Shown piece by piece: positions 46,754 through 56,524 of a DNA stretch of 64,000 bases. The translations under genes were made by a program, and so were the position numbers. Under the pieces are notes generated by a model that saw nothing but the letters and a program-made list of their open reading frames with translations, did no database searches and was not told the DNA's origin. The DNA lies in NCBI GenBank assembly GCA_021229015.1, contig CM037783.1:27347299-27411298 (forward strand), written 5' to 3'. The DNA comes from Solen grandis. Taxonomy: Eukaryota > Mollusca > Bivalvia > Adapedonta > Solenidae. Numbering within the stretch: the stretch's first letter is position 1; each line of letters opens with the position of its first letter.

Positions 46754-46931
46754 GATAACCCATCATTAAATTTTCGTCATGGACTTTCAAATGCTGAAAA
46801 AAAAAGACTTCAGTGCCAGATGCAAGCAACCATTGACTTGACTTTTAAGTCTATAAAAGTTTGCATTTACTATAAAATTCCTACAATCACTTGATGGACT
46901 ATGATCACAATTTAATGATGGATGAATTACC
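46754..46931 (+). mobile_element. family B MITE, copy 4
   Basis: TTAA on both sides (46750-46753, 46932-46935). The left end GATAACCCATCATTAAA is diverged; the right end AATGATGGATGAATTACC is good. The interior GACTATGATCACAATTTAAT is shared with the other B copies. Confidence 0.82.
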
Positions 46932-47079
46932 TTAACTTCAGCAATATGACTGCTCTAGATGAAATAAGTGTTCTTGATTTGGTAATATGAAACAGATATG
47001 AATATTTTGTGTTATGCAAGATCTCGCTTCAAAATGAAGGCGTAAACAGATCAACACTTAGGAGATTTATTGCCATAAC

Positions 47080-47340
47080 TTAAAAGGGATGCGGCGTTTG
47101 AAATTAGCCCGATAGCACCTCGGCCTTTTACGTGACGTTAGAATTACTCGCGTTCCTGTCGTGATCGACCGTTGTCGATGGCGAGAAGCGTTAAATTTCA
47201 TTTAATTTAGAAAGGCGACATTGACAGGGGCTTGCATCATTTGCCAATCTCGCTGGGGTAATCTTGTCGACGATTCTCTTCATTCCGGAGGGGAGTCTTA
47301 TTTGAGCATACATCAAATGTCGTCAACACGGGTCTTAAAG
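47080..47340. other. GC-richer non-repetitive block
   Basis: CGATAGCACCTCGGCCTTTT, TCATTTAATTTAG and TTGACAGGGGCTTGCATCAT stand out from the AT-rich surroundings. Not a repeat seen elsewhere in the window. Possible conserved non-coding element; the frame at 47221-47526 is not protein-like. Confidence 0.25.
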
Positions 47341-47776
47341 ACAGCGTTTCCCACTTACCAGGGCCATATACATCAACTACCTAAACATGGCGGTGTTTCT
47401 TTCTGCTTTCTTTCTAAATCCGTAGTCACACCCATTGGGACATACTATTTTCTTTTTTTATCATCTAGGACTTTTTTTTCTATTTGCATGCATCCTTTTC
47501 TACTTCAGTATGTTATCAATGAATAAATATATAAAATCACATGAACTATGCTAAAACCATTTAATTACATTTTGAAAAGGTTTCATTATCTAATCATATT
47601 TGAACATGATATGAAATTAATAAAATATGACCGCGTACTGTTAATATTTACGTGGATGTAGACCCGATTCATATAAAAAATACGCATACGTTCCCACAAA
47701 CCCATGATTCACAAAACTTCAAATTTGGATTTTATGAATATTGCCCAGTGCCCATTGGGCGATTTTTATGTGCGAG

Positions 47777-48206
47777 CAGTGAAACCACGTTTTATATGAT
47801 GTCATTTTAAGCTATCACAAGCCTTTATTCGAAAAAGAAAATTATTTCTTCACCAATTTTAATGGGATATAGCACATGCGAAGCGGAAAATAAATTGTGC
47901 ACTACACAAAAGCCCTGATGATTCTTACGTCATCGGTAAAAACATTATTAGCGATGTGCTTTACGTGTTAGCAAACACAATTTCACGATCACGGGAGAGT
48001 TTCCCGAATGTTAGCAAACACTAAACATCTGACGAAAGAATCAACTGGACCTATGTGTAGGGCTTCGCATGCAATATACACAATTCAAATTAATAATAAT
48101 TAAAAAAGAGAAAAACTTACAGCTGTTTTCCCCCTGAACCAATGCAAACTATGCATTTTGCGAAAGCTTAAAATGACGTCATTTACCACGTGGTATGGCC
48201 ACAATG
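47777..48206. mobile_element. foldback MITE D, copy 2
   Basis: The right arm GCTTAAAATGACGTCATTTA then CCACGTGGTATGGCCACAATG is intact, with TGACGTCA at 48174-48181 and CACGTG at 48187-48192. The left arm CAGTGAAACCACGTTTTATATGATGTCATTTTAAGC has lost both palindromes by substitution. The interior shares AGCGATGTGCTTTACGTGTT in inverted order with copy 1. Confidence 0.82.
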
Positions 48207-48545
48207 AACAGTAGTTACTGTAGTAAAATTATAAATAATCACAATGCCTCTGTACCCTAAGGTATTTGACACAGTTAAACTTATGTGATCAGTCATCTAG
48301 ATTATGCAGCCAACCTATGGAACTGGTCACCTGTATCATGTAGCCAATCTGTATTAACAATCCCATATATTATGAAACCACTCTGTATAATTGACCGCCT
48401 GCAGAATACAACCGACCTTTGAGATCAAGTGTGTTAGACAAGATTCGTAAACGATCACATTTGTTACAGATTTTTACGAATGTGTATGTCAAATCAATAA
48501 TCGTCATAGAACACATTCGTCACAAATTATGTCATATATTCCTGT

Positions 48546-48606
48546 TTCAGCTGGCTTGTGGTAGGTCGGTGGTTCTACCCGGATGCACCTGTTGCGCATG
48601 TGCTCA
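48546..48606 (+). repeat. SINE fragment (62818 family)
   Basis: CAGCTGGCTTGTGGTAGGTC then GGTGGTTCTACCCGGATGC matches the middle of the SINE at 62818-63066. Confidence 0.75.
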
Positions 48607-49029
48607 CTTTTTAATTATGGGTGTTAAAACGTGATTTGTTAAAAATTTGATTTAACATCAAATGCCATTGGCAGTTCTCTAGTTTCAGTCCCTTTTCAGC
48701 TCTTGTTGTGTTCTATTTACCGACCTTTGTTTCACTTTCTTTTATTGACCTGACTTCCCAATGGAGTGCTCCTCACTGACGTCGACTTTATAAATGATAT
48801 TAACCTCCCGTCTTTATTAAATTTTATTGTTCTGTCGTGGTCGATAGCAAGACAAGTTTTGTTCTTCCATACAAAGAAAGAAGAATTTGAATTCTTTAGC
48901 ATGTGTGTAGTGTCACAAATTTGTGCTGACTGAAGTCAAATGACGAAATTCTTGAAAGTCTATGGTCTAACAAAAATATGGCTTAAAATATGGCTTCATT
49001 TTCTTGTTATTTCTGAAAGAAATTCTCAC

Positions 49030-49200
49030 CGGTCCTGCTGGTTAAGTGCTTAAGAGTATCTGTCCAATTATCAGGAGGTTATAGGTTCGATGCCAAATGC
49101 CACATGCCAAATTCTTTAAAATTGTAATGGTATATATCCTTCGTGCATTGCGCTCCCGGAATAAAAAACCCCGCCGCAGTAGTTACCTCCCCTTACAGTT
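49030..49200 (+). repeat. SINE fragment (29868 family)
   Basis: GGTCCTGCTGGTTAAGTGCTT, a B-box-like AGGTTCGATGCC and CATGCCAAATTCTTTAAATT resemble the 29868 family, with a diverged body. Confidence 0.5.
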
Positions 49201-50755
49201 GTCGATAACCATTCTCACCACAAATAGATTTCGGCTGATATAGGCCGGATTTACTTTTATCACTTTTGACTTTAGTCTTGAATATATCATATTAGTTTCG
49301 TCAGGTTTCACGAAAATAGCATTCGTGATTATGAGAAAAGTTTAAAAAAATCAAATCAAGTAACATTAATTTATAAAATTATGAGTGTTGGTCGCATGGT
49401 TTCAACTATCATCACGTGACTTGTGTGGCGGCAGTGGTTATAGTAGCGTAGCGTGACGTAACCGGTGCACGGAGTTTGCCCGCATAAAGGTAGTCCCAGC
49501 ACTGTTTCGGTACGAGTAAGTGTTGCTAATGGTATGACACCGCAGAGAGGACCACCATACCGGTCTCATGTAGACCACAATAAGCATCAATACTAAGACC
49601 CCATACGGACGTCGTAGTGATAGTCGGATTATTAAGTCAACTTATGTTGAGATTCTTATATTTTTTTGTCATTTGGTCTTAAAGATTAATTGGTCTGATT
49701 TTCAAATTGTGGAAAAGAACACATGGTAGAAATCGGTCCAAATCAGGTTTTTGTCCTGAAAGTGTCTTTAAATGTGATAGACTGTATATATTTCACCTAA
49801 TAATTCTGGATTGTTCTCCATAAAATTGTCACCCTTATTGCTATGCAAATTTAATATACGAATTCGACTGTGATTTATTGGAAAATTATAAGATATGCAA
49901 ATGTCATGGCGGGGTTTAAACTAGTTATAAAGGCGTACTTTCAAGTTGTAATGTGACTTCCTTTTTTATATATTTTTGTTCATATCTACAAATCTGTAAG
50001 ATTTCTCCCGACTTTTTAATATGATTTATGATCCATATCTACAAAGTGAGCAAACTTTGTACAATAATTGATTATCCTTGGCAAATTTTGAGTAGTACTG
50101 TAGACTCATTCATTTTCGTGGATGACTAATTTTCGTTGATTTCCTGGATGAGTTTTTTCAACGAATATTTATTCCCACGAAAACTGTTTATTTCATAGAC
50201 CTCATGTTCCTAGAACATGGTTCCACGAATATATGTACCAACACAATTATTTTAATCCCAGATTCCCCGATATTTAATGTCAAGAAAATAAATGATTTTA
50301 CAATATATTATCTATCATTTTTGTGAAAATAAAATCGTCATTAATTTAAAAGATTTATAAATAACAAAAATATTGTTAATGATAGATGATACATGAACAG
50401 AATTTTCTTTCCTCAATACCTTGGAATGTTACACTGTTACCTAAACTCACACCCGGTTATAACATTGCATAAAATGTTGTTCCCTTAAAGTAAAGGTTTT
50501 GCAGTCGAACCTGTCCTAAGAGACCAGGCTTAAGGACAAGAGGAAACGCCCCCTTAGACCAGGTGGCTGTTAATTTTACTAAAGTACGTTCTCCATGCGC
50601 TATGCTTTCTTTCAGAAGGTAGTGAACTTTCGTCATATTCTTAGCACTTACTATTTAAAACGGAATGGTTGCTCAGTACCGTACGACCATAGTTGATGTT
50701 GAATACAGGTCATCCTACATTGTTTAACCCTGCAGAATTTAAGAATCTCTTTTAA

Positions 50756-50979
50756 CCCTTTCCCTCATATAGACTCATTTTGACGCACTCAATAGGTACC
50801 ACATAAAGCCTGATCTGCAGAAAACCAGTTAAACCTTGCCAAATTTAATTACAAAATCCTCATTTCCAGACCACTGAGGAGCAGCGAACAGCATAAAACC
50901 TGATCAGCCTGCGAGTTACTCGCAGGCTGATCTGGTTTTATGCTGTTTGCATAGGTCTTTTCATGGTGTCCTCTATGAT
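50756..50979 (+). mobile_element. family A MITE, copy 7 (right end truncated)
   Basis: TTAA (50752-50755), intact left terminal repeat and a standard central hairpin. It ends at GTCCTCTATGA, losing GGGAAAGGG and the right TTAA. Confidence 0.9.
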
Positions 50980-52435
50980 CTGGCTCGGGTTCCATATTTA
51001 GCGCTAAGTAATAATATTAAAATCTCAATTCTTAATATTCCGAACAATAATGGACAATTTTTGGTATAATGATTTGTCCTACTAATAGTATTTGTTATAA
51101 AATGGAATATTTAGGTAATTTTATAAGGAACACAAAACTGATGAAATATACCCTTATCTTAGACAAGGTTGGAACCGTGTTCCGTTCTTTTTTCACGAAA
51201 TATTTTAAAGCAAATGGCAAATTGGAATAATTTATAATCTTACTAACTGAAAGTATATGTAATGAAACGGAATATTTAGGCATTTTTCTCATACAAGAAT
51301 AATGAAATAATCTCTAAGTATCTAAGTATAAATTCGTGCAAAGTAAAGCGAGAGGAATTTTCACTAGTTCAAGTAGCCTATAAGATAATAAAAAAAGACA
51401 AAGGGGCATTAAAATTTGTTTCCCTTCATGGAAACGGGGACTTTATTGGAACCACGCACATTGCGTCTCGTCGCGTCGCGTCAAGTATAATTGTTGTTGT
51501 TTTTAAAATTCTGTTTCACGTGTTTCGGTTGTAAAATATATCGACGCTGCAATAACTAACAGACGACATTTTATTGTTTCGACAATGCTTTATCCCATAT
51601 ACTTTATTTTCATAACCCTTTCGTGATTTTGGTTTCATCGCCTTTAGAAAATTCCCCGCTTTTGGGATAAGTCCAACATCTTACATCCTCTGCATTTCTC
51701 ATAGTTTGGACTCTTCTGTGATGAATTGTTCGTTCCTCTGCTTGATCGCCCTAAAAGCGTGACAAGCCGGTGCTATCAGATTTCAAGCAATTTAAAGATG
51801 TAAACCCCGAAATTTCACGTTTCTTAACAATGTACCGGGTAAATAATTTATCTTTTTTTTTACTGAAAATAAAAGACAATTACACATTGCAAATGATTAC
51901 AGAATAATTACGCAGCAAAGATCATGCCCCTACATTTGAGTCATTACCATATATTAAAATGGAGCATCCCCAATGGAGACAAAACTAATTAAAAAATAAT
52001 ACATACATTCTTCCAAAGATTTCAATGGAGACCGTGCGTTTTTCTTTTCTTGACGAATGTTCTTAAGAAGACCTTATAAACTGATGTGCCTTACTTGCTC
52101 CGAAATAAATCACGACCTAGGATCAATATCATGATATCACTATACTGAATGAATTCAGCATTCATATTCATGAAATTTCTTAGATTAAATTCTAATGCAA
52201 ATTAGAAAATGAGAAATCTCAAATGGGGGCGAATTCTTGAGTGTTGCGCAAACCACAGGTTTTACCTAAAGGTATGCTCCAACGGATGTACTTTTAAACA
52301 CTCGTGTGTGTCTTTTGTATAATTATTGAGATAGCAACACTGAATTTGTCTTTAGTGGACTGTTGGTGGGATGGTAAACCCAATCAAATCAATCAAGTAA
52401 AACAGTAGAACGAATCTGAACTAAATATAAACAAG

Positions 52436-52487
52436 TCCGTGGGTACAAGCAGTCCGTGGGTACAAGCAGTCCGTGGGTACAAGCAGA
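52436..52487 (+). repeat. 17-bp tandem repeat, three units
   Basis: GTCCGTGGGTACAAGCA three times in a row, no mismatches. Confidence 0.97.
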
Positions 52488-53094
52488 CATGTACGTGTAG
52501 GCAGTAGATCTGTTATTTCTTATCAAGGTGTTTATCTATTACAATTGTATTCTCTCATGAAAACAACAACAAAAACAACAAGAACAACAAACAAATAAAA
52601 CACCGATAACAACAATAAAAAAGGAAAAACAACACCAACACACACACCAAAAGAAAAAAATACATCCACATGTTTTGTCATGTATTTAACAAGTTCTTTC
52701 TTTTGTTCACTGTTTTTTCTTGTGTGTTTTTTTCACGATGCAGCGACAGTAACGAATACTCTGAATTCATTCTTTGAAAAACTGTGCAAGTAGATAAGGC
52801 AAAATGATTGCTAATAATCTGATAAAAGGAGTGCTATCCTTGGCTCAATTTTGCATTAAGATCATTTCATTTATATAATATGAACTTTTTCAGTTCAATA
52901 CTATTTTTCATGATATATTTATTTATATAATCAAGAAATGTCTTTTGAAAAAAAAATATGTGCGCCACAAACAGTGATTTAGGTAACGGAGAGAAGAACA
53001 GTAACGTGAGCTGCGAAGCGTTTCTGAGACACATCTGCAGACTATATAACCGTCGTTCAGACATACGGAGGCGGTGACACAAACTGTAAACTGT

Positions 53095-53300
53095 TCGTTT
53101 GTGCAGATTTTTATAATGTTCGGCCCGAAACAGGCCTCAATGTGTACTGAAGAGAAGTCTTTTGATAAAACAATATTCATTAAACAAACTGTAATTTAAT
53201 CAAGTTACTTTATGTAATTTCGTGAATACATAGTATTTGTTTCAACAAGTTGTAATCTTAACAAACAATGGTGCGTATTTTGCTAGTATAAGATTATATA
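53095..53300 (+). repeat. dispersed repeat shared with 38500-38720
   Basis: CAGATTTTTATAATGTTCGGCC, CTCAATGTGTAC, AAACTGTAATTTAATC and GTAATTTCGTGAATACATAG pair in order with the earlier block. Confidence 0.55.
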
Positions 53301-53704
53301 TATGTCAATGCAAAATCAAATCGTTTGAATACTCAATCGGCACGGGATCCTTAAGTAGGTCAAAATTGAGGTTAGATAGCTACGCAGGAAAGAGAGAGAG
53401 GGATGCGGAATTAGTATAATTGATATTTCATATTTTTTCGTAAAATTAACTACACAACACGCAGGCAAATGGGATCCCAGGCAACACAAGTTGGCTTTTG
53501 CCAGTTCTGATGGCTTCACAAGTGGACACTTTATCGGTTTTTCTGAATTCGACAGGCGCCCCTAAACAGAATATAATGTCAATGAATTGTCTTGTAATAC
53601 ATTGTCATAGTGGTCGTCAAAATCAGTGTTAGTAATTGCATATCGCCTTCACAAACTGATCGTTTCCGACTTGCGTGTCACTTTGAACAAGATTTACCTG
53701 ATAA

Positions 53705-53905
53705 ACGGGGAGCAGTGGTCCAAGGGTAGGACACGCGCTTCGGAGTCGAGAGGCCCCGGGTCCGAGTCTTGCCAAAGGACACTGCTTAATTCCTTGAGCA
53801 AGAAATTTACCTCGCATTGTTTCACTTCAACCAGGTGTAAATGGGTTCCTAGGAAGAAGGTATAATTCTGTGCCACCCTAATGTGGGTTGCCATAAATGA
53901 AGTGA
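53705..53905 (+). repeat. tRNA-derived SINE with conserved central domain
   Basis: The head has GCAGTGGTCCAAGGGTAGGA (A-box region) and CCCCGGGTCCGAGTCTTGCC (B-box region). The body TTGAGCAAGAAATTTACCTC then ACCAGGTGTAAATGGGTTCC is a type of central domain shared by several metazoan SINE superfamilies; I do not name which. Different body from the other SINEs here. Overlapping open frames are spurious. Confidence 0.75.
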
Positions 53906-54021
53906 AAAAAATCACCTGGAAGATCGATATATTGAAATAAGTAGGCCGATGACCAGGGGTAAAAGCTGTTAAGTCGCTGAAGGTGCCCTCGGCATGAAAC
54001 TTAGACTTTAAGTTGTCTTAA

Positions 54022-54580
54022 AGGCATACGCGCACAATGTAGCTTATTTTCTATAGAGACTAAGAAGGAAAATTAAAACTAGCCATGAGAATTTTCTAAA
54101 ACTTTGATTATAAAGAATTACATTAGAAACTAAGTTAAGGTAGAAAATGTAGGTCACCGCTCTACTTTTTGAGTTATCTGCCCCTGAAAGTGAGCTTTTT
54201 TGCTCTTTATGTTATTTTTCAAGGGCATATAACTCATATTATGGGCTAGCAACACTTTATTCAATTTCAACTCGATGTTTAGAACTGTATTTTCTGTCAC
54301 TGTGTAAAAGTTTTAGAAATTCTATGCATTTTATACTATACTCGCATACACGAAAATAAAAAAAGTATCGATGAGCTTGATTTTGAGTTATCTGCCCTTG
54401 AAAATGACACAAAAGACATAAAACCCCTCACTTTCAGGTACAGATAACTAAAAAAGTAGAGCGGTTACCCCCATTTTCCCCCTTCAATTAATTTCTTAAG
54501 TAATTCCAGAAAATTCTCATGGCTAATTTATTTCCCTTCTTAGTCTTCATAGAAAATAACTGCATTGTGCGCGTATGCCT
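54022..54580. mobile_element. family C foldback MITE on TTAA
   Basis: TTAA at 54018-54021 and 54581-54584. The left end AGGCATACGCGCACAATG is the exact reverse complement of the right end CATTGTGCGCGTATGCCT. The arms continue with GACTAAGAAGG, GCCATGAGAATTTTCT and GAGTTATCTGCCC-type matches for about 180-200 bases on each side, around a short AT-rich loop. No coding capacity. Confidence 0.92.
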
Positions 54581-54584
54581 TTAA

Positions 54585-55635
54585 TGTTACCTTGTGCAGA
54601 CCGCCCCGTTTATCATTTACATTTGGTATAGAGTAACGCATAATGCTTAAAATGACGGAACGTTTCTTGCTAGTCATAAAATCCATTAAAAGTAATAAGC
54701 AAAACAGTATCAGACGGATTGTAGATTTAAATCATGATTTCTAAAAATTTCAAGGACATTTAGGCCCCTACATGCACGAAAATCCTTAAAGAGCTATTTT
54801 CCTCTAAGTTGATATTTCCTTCAAATTTGATAGAGTATTAAATTGTTAAATTACTTCTTAGTCTAAGACTATTTGGGAACGCGGAACAATGTCCAAAATA
54901 TGTTTTAACTTAATAATATTCTTTCATAATTTTAGACAAATAAACATTTTCCGCTAAAGTGCAATTTTAAAATGACAAAAAATAAAAAATCTGGATATAA
55001 TTTAAAATGACTGTAATTTCCGTATTTTTACCGTATAAACGAAAATGGTCATTCGGTGCAATGCCTGGAAACAAACACGGACTTTTTCTCACTTCAACAA
55101 CAACTTTTAACATTATATATTTCATGGCAATCAATGAACGTGTATGTATTCCTATACGATAAATCCAAGCAAGCAAACACATCAACAAATTGATAAAAAG
55201 CTAAAAGATATATAGTTAAAAAAATGGTATTCAATATTTAAGCTAAAGCTATTTATTGTGATATTTGTACATAATTAGAATGATTCATTAATTTCCTAAC
55301 ACTACCCACCCTGTATTGCATTAATTGAAGCCTATAGTTTGTTTTTTTACGAACATCACGTAATGATGTAATTAAAACTAATGTTCTGTGCTATTCTAAA
55401 TAATTTGAATATCGTTAAATATCATCAATAAAACATGTAAAAAGTACAAACAAGTCTTTACATCATTGAGCGATAGATAAGGGAGAACTTTTTGATTTTT
55501 AGTTGAAAATCAAAATCAAATTTTAAACTTTTAAATAAGATATACATGTATTTATAAAAATGTACAATTTTTGATTGGCTTAATGTTTGATTGGCTAAAT
55601 GTTTGATTAAAACGTTTTTGTTTGTTTTTTGTACA
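54585..55635. other. intron stretch without recognised features
   Basis: AT-rich, no exon, no repeat unit that recurs elsewhere in the window. Confidence 0.5.
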
Positions 55636-56080
55636 TTTTTAGCTCACCTGAGCACAACGTGCTCAATGTGAGCTATTGTGACCGATGAATGTCCGGCGTC
55701 CGGTGTCCGTCGTCAACATTTAACTTAAAACGACATCTCCTCCTAAACCACTGGGCCAATCTTAAAGACACTTCACAGGTATGTTCCTTGGGTGAAACCC
55801 TTTCATAGTTGTTCAAAGAATTTGAGTCCATGCAGAACTAAGGTTGCCATGGCAACGGAAAGTAAAAACCTATGAAAATTTTGAAAATATTCTCCAAAAT
55901 TACTGGCTGCCAGGGGGCGGAGCCCGTTTACCTTATATGAATATAGAACAAATTTTTCAAAAATCTTCTCCTCCAAAAGTACTGGCTGGATTTCAAAGTT
56001 ATTTGGCACAAATGTTCCTTAGGTCACTCTCTACCAAGATTGTTCAAATTATTTTGATCCATTGAAAAACATGGCCGCCA

Positions 56081-56129
<49 letters not shown>

Positions 56130-56316
56130 AGCCCATTTTCCTTATAGGTTTATAGTACAAATTTGAAAATTCTTCTTGTCCTTAAGTACTCACTTACTGG
56201 CAGAGGGCAGAGCCCATTTTCCACAATATCATAAGATATTTGCTGTTTTTTTTCCCCTCCCACTAATACCTGGTTTTCAGGTGAGCGACCTAGGGCCATT
56301 ACGACCCTCTTGTTTT
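55636..56316 (-). mobile_element. CAAGAG-type tandem-repeat-cored element, reverse orientation
   Basis: Read on the minus strand it starts CAAGAGGGTCGTAATGGCCC then GGTCGCTCACCTGA, and ends TGAGCACGTTGTGCTCAGG then TGAGCTAAAAA, with the same hairpin as 7861-9183. The core has about two units with TTGCCATGGCAACC and GGGCGGAGCCC. The unit at 56081-56126 carries an expanded G tract. Confidence 0.85.
56081..56126. repeat. poly-G tract (46 G)
   Basis: A pure run of 46 G within GCCA(G)nCAGAGCCC. The sister unit at 55911-55920 has only GGGGG at this place. It could form G-quadruplexes; its true length is uncertain in any assembly. Confidence 0.9.
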
Positions 56317-56387
56317 CAGACAGTCGTGTAGGGTTTGTGTTCTTCATAAAGTTTGACATAAACATGACATTCTATTTTCGGTTTCAG

Positions 56388-56524
56388 ATACCAACGAGCA
56401 TCCGAGTTCGTTATGGAAACTCATGAGTGCCTATTTAGCCTTCGGATTTATAGCATTTTTTCTTGTATTGCTCTGCCTGGACCGGATAGGAGCCCGGGTT
56501 AGCCCCGAGAAAACGGGTTATGAG
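56388..56524 (+). CDS. UNC93-like membrane protein, second coding exon
   Basis: Acceptor TTTTCGGTTTCAG before 56388; donor GTATGT from 56525. Two bases complete Asp426; then 45 codons begin TNEHPSSLWKLMSAYLAFGF and end DRIGARVSPEKTGYE, in phase 0. SLWKLMSAYLAFGFIAFFLVLLCL is the sixth membrane helix of the N-terminal half, followed by a basic cytosolic loop. The frame, phase and hydropathy all continue exon 1. No later exon is seen to 64000. Confidence 0.9.

Larger units (their letters stand above)
48207..50751. other. intron stretch with SINE remnants
   Basis: SINE pieces lie at 48546-48606 and 49030-49200. Block 49430-49625 (GTAACCGGTGCACGGAGTTTG) is GC-richer and unclassified. At 50105-50215, TTTTCGTGGATGACTAATTT and AACGAATATTTATTCCCACG form a weak inverted pair. 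No gene is seen. Confidence 0.45.
50980..53704. other. intron stretch without recognised genes
   Basis: Holds a 17-bp tandem (52436-52487), an A/C-rich low-complexity run (52560-52665) and the dispersed repeat at 53095-53300. TTCCGTTCTTTTTTCACGAA and neighbouring AT-rich sequence show no exon. Confidence 0.45.
24850..56387 (+). other. 31.5-kb intron 1 of the UNC93-like gene
   Basis: Donor GTAAGT at 24850-24855; acceptor TATTTTCGGTTTCAG ending at 56387. The intron interrupts codon 426 after its first base (G+AT, Asp), and the frame continues correctly in exon 2. It contains a probable terminal exon of a minus-strand gene (41137-41244) and numerous repeats listed separately. Confidence 0.85.
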
